Of a DNA stretch of 64,000 nucleotides, positions 44,444-52,379 are shown one piece after another (the first letter of the stretch is position 1; the number at the start of each line of letters is the position of its first letter). Made by a program: the position numbers and the translations under genes. The notes under the pieces were generated by a model that was not told the origin of the DNA, ran no database searches, and saw only the letters and a list, made by a program, of their open reading frames with translations. Origin of the DNA: AP-15 sp963789025 (lineage in GTDB: Bacteria; Pseudomonadota; Alphaproteobacteria; ATCC43930; CGMCC-115725); contig CAWBIT010000005.1 of NCBI GenBank assembly GCA_963789025.1, forward strand, positions 310,001-374,000, written 5' to 3'.

Positions 44444-46039
44444 CTATTTGTCGAGCCAGACGTCTTCCATGCGCCAGTTGTTGTAGATGCTGTTGGTCAT
44501 CATCTTGAACCCTTTGACCCAAGGCTGCCAACAGCCTGCCCCCGCCGGGTAGAACAGCACCGGCCGAAACATGGCCTCCGCCAATTTGCGCTCGGCCTGC
44601 CAGACGATCTCCTTGCGCTTCGCAGGCTCGCTCTCCATTGATTGCCGGTCGACCAGCCTGTCGAATTCGGGGTCGCCGTAGCCGGCATAGTTGCGCTGTG
44701 CGCCGGTATAGAAATTCTCGTAGAACATCTGGTCCGGGTCGTCGACCCCGCTCTCCATCGGCACCATGCCGACGGTGAAATCCTTGCGCGCCATCTTCGG
44801 ATACCAGAGCGCGGTGTCGACGAATTCGAGCTCGCCGTCGATGTAGATTTCTTTCAGCTGCGAGGCCAGGATGACCGCCGGGTCGCGCCAGGCGGGAAAG
44901 TTGCGTGTCGCTAGCTTAATGGCTAGCCGGTTTTCCGGTCCGTAGCCGAGCTTCTCCATGATCTGGCGCGCCTCGGCGCGGTTCTTTGCGACATCGCCTC
45001 CATAGCCCGGCAAGCTCTCCAGCACCTCGGGAGGCATGCCCCAGACGCCATTGGGGGGCGGCAGCATCGTCGCGCCGGGGCTCGGCACGCCGTCGTTGAG
45101 AATATCGACGAAGGCCTTGCGGTCGAGCGCCAGCACCATCGCGCGGCGCAAATCCGGATTGTCGAACGGCGGCTTGTGCAGATTGATCAGCATCGTGCGC
45201 GGCACGTTGCCGACATTCTCCTGACAGATCGCCTGCGGCGCCTGCTCCTTAAAGTCCTTGAGGGTCGGGATCGTCACGCCCAGCGGGATGGCGTCAAACT
45301 TGCCGGCGAAGAAAGCGAGGTTGCGCGGCCCGAGCTCGCGCATGATCGGGTATTCGATGCCGTCGAGGTAAGGCCGCCCCGGCTTCCAATAATCCGGGTT
45401 GCGTGTGACCTTGATGTATTCGTTGGGTTTGAATTCGACGAATTTGAACGGGCCGGTGCCGATCGGATGCTGCCGCATGTCGCGCGCCGGCACATGGCAG
45501 GGATAGATCGGCGCCCAGCCCGAAGCGAGCAGCGCGAGTAAGGCCGGCTGCGGCCTCTTCAATCGGAAAGTGACCTCGTAATCGCCGCTGGTCGTGACTT
45601 CTGCGACGTTGCTGTACCAGGATTTGCGCGGATTGATGCGTAGCTTGTCGCTGCCCGTGCCCATCAGCAGGTCCCAGGTGCATTTAACGTCGTTGCTGGT
45701 GAACGGCTTGCCGTCGTGCCATTTGACGCCCTGGCGCAGCGGGAAGGTCAGCTCCTTGCCGTCCTCGCTCCATTCCCACTTCGTTGCCAGATCGGGTACG
45801 ATCGACTGCAGGCTGTTCTGCGCGACATGCTGGTCATAGATGACAAGGTTGTTCATGACCGCCATCGCCGGCTCTTCGGCGGCGCGCGTCGCTTCTTCGA
45901 GGATCGACATGCTGGCCGGGCTGTCGAAATGCGACAGCCTCAACACCCCGCCCGATTTTTGCGCATCCGCATCGCCCGCTCCGGCGATGGCGGCGGTGAG
46001 CACGCCGAGCACCGCAAGTATCCGACAGTGTCTGGTCAT
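44444..46039 (-). CDS. Family-5 extracellular solute-binding protein, array member C (lacks one cysteine pair)
   Basis: A 531-residue paralogue from ATG 46039, preceded by GGGAGGA. The signal peptide ends near GDADAQ. It has MAVMNNLVIYDQHVAQ, GVKWHDGKPFTSNDVKCTWD, YPCHVPARDM, GTGPFKFVEFKPNEYIKV and NSIYNNWRMEDVWLD. Where the other six members have a Cys-x9-Cys pair (CG...GYCNPE), this one reads YTGAQRNYAGYGDPE, so both Cys are gone together. It also has EYPIMRELGPRNLAFFAGKF in place of the usual YTIIPNRSTA, suggesting an altered binding site. Confidence 0.93.
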   Translation of the reverse strand: MTRHCRILAVLGVLTAAIAGAGDADAQKSGGVLRLSHFDSPASMSILEEATRAAEEPAMAVMNNLVIYDQHVAQNSLQSIVPDLATKWEWSEDGKELTFPLRQGVKWHDGKPFTSNDVKCTWDLLMGTGSDKLRINPRKSWYSNVAEVTTSGDYEVTFRLKRPQPALLALLASGWAPIYPCHVPARDMRQHPIGTGPFKFVEFKPNEYIKVTRNPDYWKPGRPYLDGIEYPIMRELGPRNLAFFAGKFDAIPLGVTIPTLKDFKEQAPQAICQENVGNVPRTMLINLHKPPFDNPDLRRAMVLALDRKAFVDILNDGVPSPGATMLPPPNGVWGMPPEVLESLPGYGGDVAKNRAEARQIMEKLGYGPENRLAIKLATRNFPAWRDPAVILASQLKEIYIDGELEFVDTALWYPKMARKDFTVGMVPMESGVDDPDQMFYENFYTGAQRNYAGYGDPEFDRLVDRQSMESEPAKRKEIVWQAERKLAEAMFRPVLFYPAGAGCWQPWVKGFKMMTNSIYNNWRMEDVWLDK

Positions 46040-46064
46040 GCTTCCTCCCACCGCCGCCGAGCCG

Positions 46065-47663
46065 TCACTGGTCGAGCCAGACATCTTCCATGCGCCAGTA
46101 GTTGTAGATGCTGTTGACCATGACGGTCAGTCCCTTGAACTTGGGGTCCCAGCAGATGCCGCCGCGGTTGAAGTAGATCAGCGGCTTCGCGTCGTCCTCG
46201 GTGAGCCGCCGTTCAATCTCCCAGACGAGCCGCTTGCGCTTTTCCTGGTCTGCTTCCATCGATTGCTGCTCGATCATCCGGTCGATCTCGGGGTTGCAGT
46301 AGCCGTTGTAGTTGCCCACCCCGCCGCACGCGTAATTTTCGTAGAGCATCGCATCCGGGTCGTCGACGAGCGTGCCGGTCAGGTTGAGCGCGACCGCGTA
46401 GTCCTTGCGCTGCACCTTGGGATACCACTGCGCGGTATCGATCGGCTCGAGCTCGCCGTCGATGTAGATCCCCTTTAGCTGGTCAATCAGGATCACCGCC
46501 GGGTCGCGGTAGGGCGGTATGTCGCGAGTGGTCACCTTAATGTGCATCGGCTTGTCGGGCCCGTAGCCGAGCTTTTTCATCATCTCGCGGGCCTTCTCGC
46601 GATTGCCCGCGACGTCCGGCTCATAGCCGGGCAGCTTTTCGAGCATGTCGGGCGGCATGCCCCACTGGCCGCCGGGCGGCGGCTGCATCGCCGCGGCGCG
46701 GAACCCCTTGCCCTCGGTCAGGATATCGATAAACGCCTGCCGGTCGATCGCCAGCGACATCGCCCGGCGCAGCTCCGGATTGTCGAAGGGCGGCTTCTCG
46801 CGGTTGATGATCAGATTGGTGCTGACGCTCCCCGGCGGCAGCTCGCATACCGCGTCGGGCCGCTGCCTCTGCAGGTCGCGGGTCAGCGGAATGGTCAGAG
46901 TGCCGGCGAAGGTCAGCTCGTATTTACCGGCGACAAAGGCGAGAATCGCGGTCGAGCGGTTGCGCAAGAGAGTGTACTCGATTGCATCGAGATAGGGCAG
47001 ACCGGGTTTCCAGTAATCCGGGTTCTTGACCACTTTGATGAATTCGTTGGGCTTGAACTCCACGAATTTGAATGGGCCGGTGCCGATCGGATGCTGGCGC
47101 ATCTGCGCCGGCGAGACGTGGCACGGATAGACCGGCGACATGCCGGTGGCGAGCAGCGCGAGAAAAGCAGGCTGCGGCCGCTTCAGCACAAACGTCACTT
47201 CGTGATCGCCGTTGGGGACGACCTCGGAGAGGTTGGCGTACCAGGACTTGCGCGGGTCGACGCGCAGCCGCTCGGCGCTCTTGCCCTGGATTAGGTCCCA
47301 GGTGCATTTGACGTCGGCGGCGGTGAACGGCTTGCCGTCATGCCATTTCACGCCCTGGCGCAGATGGAAGACCAGCCTCGTGCCGTCCTCGTCCCACGCC
47401 CAGTCGGTGGCGAGCTCGGGCACGATGTCGGCGAGGCTGTTCTGCGCGACGTGCTGATCGAACAACACGAGGTTGTTGAAAACCGCCATCATCGGCCGCT
47501 CGGCCACGACGGTCGTTTCCTCGTGGATCGACATGCTGGCCGGGCTGTCGATGATGTACTGCCTGAGGATACCGCCTTGCTTTTGGGCGAACGCTGGTGC
47601 GGCGGCCAGAATTCCGCAAAGCAATCCGCCGGCCGCTGTGAATGCGCACAGTACTCGCTTCAT
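46065..47663 (-). CDS. Family-5 extracellular solute-binding protein, array member B
   Basis: A 532-residue paralogue. ATG 47663 follows GGGAGGGAG and starts a signal peptide CAFTAAGGLLCGILAAAPAF ending AQ; the frame upstream to 47870 is spurious. Core: MAVFNNLVLFDQHVAQ, GVKWHDGKPFTAADVKCTWD, YPCHVSPAQM, GTGPFKFVEFKPNEFIKV, YACGGVGNYNGYCNPE, NSIYNYWRMEDVWLD. Six cysteines present, plus one in the signal peptide (LLCG) that is not a lipobox in context. It lies 44 bases after the oxidoreductase gene. Confidence 0.93.
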   Translation of the reverse strand: MKRVLCAFTAAGGLLCGILAAAPAFAQKQGGILRQYIIDSPASMSIHEETTVVAERPMMAVFNNLVLFDQHVAQNSLADIVPELATDWAWDEDGTRLVFHLRQGVKWHDGKPFTAADVKCTWDLIQGKSAERLRVDPRKSWYANLSEVVPNGDHEVTFVLKRPQPAFLALLATGMSPVYPCHVSPAQMRQHPIGTGPFKFVEFKPNEFIKVVKNPDYWKPGLPYLDAIEYTLLRNRSTAILAFVAGKYELTFAGTLTIPLTRDLQRQRPDAVCELPPGSVSTNLIINREKPPFDNPELRRAMSLAIDRQAFIDILTEGKGFRAAAMQPPPGGQWGMPPDMLEKLPGYEPDVAGNREKAREMMKKLGYGPDKPMHIKVTTRDIPPYRDPAVILIDQLKGIYIDGELEPIDTAQWYPKVQRKDYAVALNLTGTLVDDPDAMLYENYACGGVGNYNGYCNPEIDRMIEQQSMEADQEKRKRLVWEIERRLTEDDAKPLIYFNRGGICWDPKFKGLTVMVNSIYNYWRMEDVWLDQ

Positions 47664-47707
47664 GCTGCTCCCTCCCGAATAGCGCCCGCCGCGCGGCGGC
47701 GCATTAC

Positions 47708-48607
47708 TTAAAGAAGGTCGGCGACTGCGTTCCAATAGCGCTTCATCGCGGCGATGTGATCGCCGAGAGAGCGGCCGGCGATGCGGTGCAGGTGGCCGCT
47801 TTCGTAATAATTGGCCAGAGTGAGGTGGGTCACCCCGATCGATTTCCAGAACCGCACCTGCTCGCGCCACTCACTTTCGGCGCCGGCGCCGGCCGAGACT
47901 CGGGTGTCGATGCCGATCGATGCGGGATCACGGCCGGCCTCCTCGGCGTAACGACGCAGAGTGGCAAAGGCGGCTTTCGCTTCGTCGCCGGGGGGATAGG
48001 CGAGCGGCATCCAGCCATCGCCCCACTTGGCGCAACGGCGCAACGTCACGTCGGCGTGCCCGCCATACCACAACGGGATCTTGCGTTTGATCGGCAATGG
48101 ATTGATCCCAGCATCCTCGATCGTGTGCCATCTGCCTTTGAAGCTGACATGCGGCTGCGCCCATAACGCCTTCATGGCCTCGACCTGCTCTTCGGAGCGG
48201 CGGCCGCGATTGTGAAAATTCTCATTGAGGCCGACGAACTCGACCTCGTTCCACCCGACTCCGATGCCGAGCCGGAACCGGCCCCCTGACAGCACGTCGA
48301 GACAGGCGGCTTGTTTGGCGACGAGCACGGTCTGACGTTGCGCGAGGATCAACACCTGCGTGGAAAAATCGGCGATCTTCGTGCATCCGGCCAAGAAGCC
48401 GAACAGCACGAACGGGTCGTGATAGAGATCGGTCGATCGGGCGCGCGGTTGGGTCCAACCGGGTCGGCTGGCGATGTTGGCGCCCAGAACGTGGTCCGGC
48501 GCCGCAATCCCGTGGTAACCGATTTCCTCCGCCGCCTGGACGAACTCCCGCAGGGTTGCCGGCTCGCCGCCGATATCGACGATTGGCAGGGCCACACCGA
48601 GTCTCAT
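47708..48607 (-). CDS. LLM-class (luciferase-like) flavin-dependent oxidoreductase
   Basis: A 299-residue bacterial-luciferase-like TIM barrel using F420 or FMN. Typical segments: GVALPIVDIGGEPATLREFV, HGIAAPDHVLGANI, LDVLSGGRFRLGIGVGWNEV, KRKIPLWYGGHADVTLRRC and GDGWMPLAYP. ATG 48607 follows AAGGAGCGG. It is the only non-SBP gene inside the array, 22 bases after member A and 44 before member B, so its substrate may be related to the ligand taken up. F420 versus FMN use cannot be decided. Confidence 0.9.
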   Translation of the reverse strand: MRLGVALPIVDIGGEPATLREFVQAAEEIGYHGIAAPDHVLGANIASRPGWTQPRARSTDLYHDPFVLFGFLAGCTKIADFSTQVLILAQRQTVLVAKQAACLDVLSGGRFRLGIGVGWNEVEFVGLNENFHNRGRRSEEQVEAMKALWAQPHVSFKGRWHTIEDAGINPLPIKRKIPLWYGGHADVTLRRCAKWGDGWMPLAYPPGDEAKAAFATLRRYAEEAGRDPASIGIDTRVSAGAGAESEWREQVRFWKSIGVTHLTLANYYESGHLHRIAGRSLGDHIAAMKRYWNAVADLL

Positions 48608-48629
48608 TTTCCGCTCCTTTCGATACCGC

Positions 48630-50228
48630 CTACTCGTCCAGCCAGAGGTCTTCGAAGCGCCAGCCATTGTATTGGCTGTTGACCATGATCGTCAGCCCTT
48701 TCACCTTGGGCTGCCAGCAGGTCGCTGCGCGGAAGTGGTAGATGATCGGGCGCGCCCCATCCTCCTGCAATTTCTTGTCGATCTCCCAGACGAGCTTGCG
48801 GCGCTTCTCCGGGTCGGCTTCAATTGACTGCCGGGCGAACTGCGTTTCGAGCTCGGGGTTGCAGTAACCGGTGTAGTTGCGCTCCGAGCCACAGCCGTAA
48901 TTCTCGTAGAATTGCTGGTCCGGGTCGTCGACCCCGCTGCCGGTATTGTTCTGGCCGATCTGATAGTCCTTGCGCGCCACCTTGGGAAACCAGTTGGCGG
49001 TCTCGACCGGGTCGAGCGCGCCGTCGATATAGATTTCCTTGAGCTGGTCGATCAGGATGACCGCGGGGTCGCGAAAGATTGCAATGTTTCGCGCCGAGAC
49101 CGTCAGCTTCAGCCGGTTGTCCGGCCCGTAGCCGAGCTTTTCCATGATCTGGCGGGCTTCGGCGCGGTTTTTCCCTACGTCGGGATCGTAGCCCGGCACG
49201 GTTTTCAACAGTTCCGGCGGCATCCCCCAAATCCCGGCCGGCGGCGGCTCCATCGCCCCACCGATGTCGCCCTGGCCTTCGGCGAGAATATCGATGAAGG
49301 ACTTGCGGTCGAGGCTCAGCATCATCGCCCGCCGCATGTCCGGATTGTCGAAGGGCGGCTTGTCGCGGTTGACGATCAGGTTTGTGCTGGCATTGCCGGG
49401 CACCAGATCGCAGATGGCCTGAGGTGCCTGGGTCTTGATGTCCTTCAATAACGGGATCGAGACCTCGAACGGGAAGGTCATGTCGAATTTGCCGGCGATG
49501 AAGGCGAGGATCGCCGTCGAGCGGTTCGGGATGATCGTATATTCGATGCCGTCGAGATAGGGGCGGCCCTTCTTCCAGTAATCGGGGTTGCGCGCGACCA
49601 CTATCCGTTCATTGGGTTTGAACTCGACAAATTTGAATGGGCCGGTGCCGATCGGGTGCGTCCGCATGTCGCGCGGCGACACGTGACACGGATAGACTGG
49701 CGCATAGCCCGAGGCGAGCAATGCGATCAGCCATGGCTGCGGCCGCTTCAAAACAAAGGTGGCCTCGTGGTCGCCGTTCGTCGTGATCTCGTCGATGTTG
49801 TTGTACCAGGACTTGCGCGGATTGAGGCGGAGCTTGTCGCTCGCCTTGCCGGTCAGCATGTCCCAAGTGCATTTGACGTCGTTCGCGGTGAAGGGTTTGC
49901 CGTCATGCCACTTGACGCCCTGGCGCAAATGAAAAGTCAGCTGCTTTCCGTCTTCGCTCGTCGACCAGTCGGTGGCGAGATCCGGCACGATCGTAGACAG
50001 ACTGTTTTGCGCCACGTGCTGATCGTACATGACCCGGTTGTTGAACACCCCCATCATCGGGATCTCGGTCGAGTTCGTCCCCTCCTCGAGGATCGACATG
50101 CTCGCCGGGCTGTCGCGGTGGTAGACCTTCAGGATCCCGCCCGATTTCTGCGCCATCGCCACGTCCGCACCAAGCATGCTCGACAAGAGCCAGCCAAACA
50201 CGACGAATGATTGAACAACACGCTTCAT
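48630..50228 (-). CDS. Family-5 extracellular solute-binding protein, array member A
   Basis: First of seven paralogues in transcription order; 532 residues. The signal peptide runs to about residue 26 (AMA-Q) with no lipobox. Landmarks by residue: FNNRVMYDQ 62-70, CTWD from 120, YPCH 179-182, GTGPFKF 194-200, NPDYWKKGRPYLDGIEYTII 214-233, NYGCGSERNYTGYC 443-456, ATCW 502-505 and a C-terminal NGWRFEDLWLD. Cysteines at about 120, 181, 273, 446, 456 and 504 suggest disulfides. Family members bind peptides, nickel or small organic ligands for ABC uptake, but no permease or ATPase gene is present here. Confidence 0.94.
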   Translation of the reverse strand: MKRVVQSFVVFGWLLSSMLGADVAMAQKSGGILKVYHRDSPASMSILEEGTNSTEIPMMGVFNNRVMYDQHVAQNSLSTIVPDLATDWSTSEDGKQLTFHLRQGVKWHDGKPFTANDVKCTWDMLTGKASDKLRLNPRKSWYNNIDEITTNGDHEATFVLKRPQPWLIALLASGYAPVYPCHVSPRDMRTHPIGTGPFKFVEFKPNERIVVARNPDYWKKGRPYLDGIEYTIIPNRSTAILAFIAGKFDMTFPFEVSIPLLKDIKTQAPQAICDLVPGNASTNLIVNRDKPPFDNPDMRRAMMLSLDRKSFIDILAEGQGDIGGAMEPPPAGIWGMPPELLKTVPGYDPDVGKNRAEARQIMEKLGYGPDNRLKLTVSARNIAIFRDPAVILIDQLKEIYIDGALDPVETANWFPKVARKDYQIGQNNTGSGVDDPDQQFYENYGCGSERNYTGYCNPELETQFARQSIEADPEKRRKLVWEIDKKLQEDGARPIIYHFRAATCWQPKVKGLTIMVNSQYNGWRFEDLWLDE

Positions 50229-50365
50229 GAGCCGTTCGCTTCCCTGGCCTTATCGCTCCCAGAGCGGCCTCGCCGCCGCCTCGCGTTGTAGTCCACTGCC
50301 GCAAGGCGAACAATCGCCGCAGGATAGTCAAAGCACCCGGCGATAGCGCAGGGTGACCAAGCCTT

Positions 50366-50440
50366 ATGCACCGCAATATGAAAAGCTTCAGAGATTCCAG
50401 AGACATTGACAATTTCATATTGCAATGCAACATAGATGCC
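50366..50440. promoter_or_regulatory. Divergent control region with an 11-bp inverted repeat
   Basis: GCAATATGAAA (50373-50383) and TTTCATATTGC (50413-50423) are exact inverted copies spaced 29 bases. A TTGACA (50406-50411) on the plus strand, a possible -35 box for the thioesterase gene, abuts the right half; no convincing -10 is seen at 17 bases. The site lies between the leftward array and rightward catabolic genes, so a shared regulator could act on both. Confidence 0.45.
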
Positions 50441-50467
50441 CGATATCCGCAGCCTGGAGATGGAGGG

Positions 50468-50950
50468 ATGCGTTCCGGAGAAAGGCGACGGAATTCGACC
50501 GAGCCGAGGGGTGAGCTGGCCTCGCGCTCGCTGGCGATGCCCGCCGACTGCAATCCCAGGGGGGACATCTTCGGCGGCTGGATCATGGCGCTGATGGATT
50601 CTGCCGGAAAGATGTCGGCGACACCGCATGCCGGCGGGCGTGTCGTGACGGTTTCCGTGTCGAACATCACGTTTCTGCAGCCGGTGCAGGTCGGCGATAC
50701 GGTTTGCTGCTACACCGAAGTCACGCGCACGGGGCGGAGTTCGATCACACTCGACGTCGAAGTCTGGGTGCTGCGCCAGGGCCAAGGCGAGCGGGTCAAG
50801 GTGACCGAAGCCGAGTTCACCTTTGTCGCAGTCGGCGAGGATGGCCGCCCCCGCGAACTGGCCAGTTCCGTCGCGCCGACCTTCAGCAAAAAAAGCGCGA
50901 CAATCCGGCGCATCGCGCTAATTTGTCCGGCTAGCCAGCTGGAGGAATAG
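50468..50950 (+). CDS. Hotdog-fold acyl-CoA thioesterase (YciA-like)
   Basis: One hundred sixty residues from ATG 50468 (GATGGAGGG upstream). The hotdog core reads ADCNPRGDIFGGWIMALMDS (substrate-binding helix with the Asp), AGGRVVTVSVSNITFLQPVQ and DTVCCYTEVTRTGRSSITLD. YciA-type enzymes hydrolyse acyl-CoAs. An upstream frame to 50366 overlaps the control region and is not needed. The racemase gene follows by four bases. Confidence 0.88.
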   Translation: MRSGERRRNSTEPRGELASRSLAMPADCNPRGDIFGGWIMALMDSAGKMSATPHAGGRVVTVSVSNITFLQPVQVGDTVCCYTEVTRTGRSSITLDVEVWVLRQGQGERVKVTEAEFTFVAVGEDGRPRELASSVAPTFSKKSATIRRIALICPASQLEE

Positions 50951-50954
50951 GCCG

Positions 50955-51629
50955 ATGCCGGACCGCATCCTGGTGATCAACCCGAATTCCACCGACGCCG
51001 TCACGCGCGCAATCGATGATGCGATGGCCCCGTTGCGGATCACCGGCGGGCCCGGGATCGATTGCATGACGCTTCACGAGGGACCCCCCGGCGTCGAAAG
51101 CCAGAGCGATGCGGACGCCGTCATCGCGCCGCTGTGCCGCGCGATCCGCGAAGCCGAGCCCGAAACGGCTGCTTTTATCATCGCCTGCTTCAGCGACCCG
51201 GGCCTGTTCTCGGCGCGCGAGGCGACCGCAAAGCCCGTACTCGGCATCGCGGAATGCGGCATCCTGACCGCGTTGACCCTCGGCCACCGTTTTGGCGTGA
51301 TCTCCATTCTGGCCCGCTCGGTGCCGCGGCATCTGCGGTACATCGCCGCGATGGGAGTGGGGCAGCGTCTCGCCGGCGACCTGCCGATCGGCCTCGGCGT
51401 CACCGAACTCGCCGCCGGCCGCGGAACGCTGTCGCGCATGATCGAGATCGGCCGCCGGCTGCGCGACCAGAACGGCGCCGACGTTCTGGTCATGGGCTGC
51501 GCCGGCATGGCCCGCTATCGCGCCGAACTCGAGGAGGCGGTCCAGATTCCGGTCGTCGAGCCGACCCAAGCCGCCGTCGCAATGGCGATCGGCCGCATCC
51601 GCCTCGGCTGGGGACGCAGCTTACGCTAA
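50955..51629 (+). CDS. Asp/Glu/hydantoin racemase-family protein
   Basis: A 224-residue racemase. RILVINPNSTDAVTRAIDD opens the family; the two catalytic Cys are in AAFIIACFSDPGLFSA and VLVMGCAGMARYRAELE. ATG 50955 follows GGAGGAA. Members racemise hydantoins, Asp, Glu or, as maleate isomerase relatives, act on dicarboxylates. Being between a thioesterase and a symporter near the array points to use of an amino-acid-like or dicarboxylate compound, which is inference. Confidence 0.9.
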   Translation: MPDRILVINPNSTDAVTRAIDDAMAPLRITGGPGIDCMTLHEGPPGVESQSDADAVIAPLCRAIREAEPETAAFIIACFSDPGLFSAREATAKPVLGIAECGILTALTLGHRFGVISILARSVPRHLRYIAAMGVGQRLAGDLPIGLGVTELAAGRGTLSRMIEIGRRLRDQNGADVLVMGCAGMARYRAELEEAVQIPVVEPTQAAVAMAIGRIRLGWGRSLR

Positions 51630-52127
51630 AAGCAGATTCCGATCAGGTTGCACCACTCGCTTCGCATCGGCTTGCAGCCAAGGCCGTTCTGCAGCCCTTC
51701 ATCTCAATTCTTGCCCAGCCTCGGCTGCTCAGCCCCATCCTACGGATCTACGAACCCGTCGCAAAAATCCGCCGCAGAGGCAATCACGCAATTGCCACAT
51801 TCGCATTATATCCTCACTCCTAGGGCCAATGGCGGCCGGGTGCGAGATTGCGATTGACGGAGTTGCCGATGCCTGATCTGGACCAGATAAAACAGGAGGA
51901 ACAGGAGCGCGGACCTGCGCGAGCGGTTCGACGCGGAGTGATGAGGGAGCGAGCAGGATCCGGTTTGCTGCAAATTCGCTGCAAATAACAGCGAGAACAG
52001 CGGGGGTGGGGGGTTTCAGAAGAACTCGATCTGCTTGCAGTTAGCCGACAACCCCGCTTGAATTCCGGGAACGCAGGGGAGTATCCGTAAGGCACGTTTG
52101 CGCAGGATCATTGGCTGCGAGGGACCC
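51630..52127. other. Gap with a short remnant and repeat-like sequence
   Basis: Apart from the remnant at 51869-51988 I see no gene. Sequence around 51971-51993 (AAATTCGCTGCAAATAACAG) resembles 14936-14962, suggesting a dispersed repeat. Confidence 0.5.
51869..51988 (+). pseudogene. DUF5681-like N-terminal remnant
   Basis: A 39-codon frame from ATG 51869 beginning PDLDQIKQEEQERG. This opening is like that of DUF5681 proteins, which normally continue with a Gly/Arg-rich segment (RGRF..GRSGNPAGR). Here it degenerates and ends within repeat-like sequence. Low confidence. Confidence 0.35.
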
Positions 52128-52334
52128 ATGTATGACCCGACCAAGAAGCGGGGTGGATGGAGTTGGTGGTACTTGCTGCTTCTCATCCAATTTGTCGCCG
52201 TGCTCTGGCCGCCCTTCTACAATAAAGCCGAACCTTATTGGATTGGCCTGCCGTTTTTCTACTGGTATCAGCTGCTGTGGATACTCATCGGCGCCGTGCT
52301 TACCGCGGTCGTGTATTTTGCGACGGAAGACTGA
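52128..52334 (+). CDS. DUF3311 small membrane protein, symporter partner
   Basis: Sixty-eight residues from ATG 52128: polar N terminus YDPTKKRGGWSWWY, then helix LLLLIQFVAVLWPPFYN, GLPFFYWYQLLWILIGAVLT and AVVYFATED. The two-helix pattern with PPFYN and PFFYWYQL is typical of DUF3311, encoded just before SSS-family symporters. It precedes the symporter by 45 bases. Confidence 0.9.
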   Translation: MYDPTKKRGGWSWWYLLLLIQFVAVLWPPFYNKAEPYWIGLPFFYWYQLLWILIGAVLTAVVYFATED

Positions 52335-52379
52335 TCGTTAAATAGAAGCCCAAAGCGCAGTAACGCGCGGGAGGAATAG

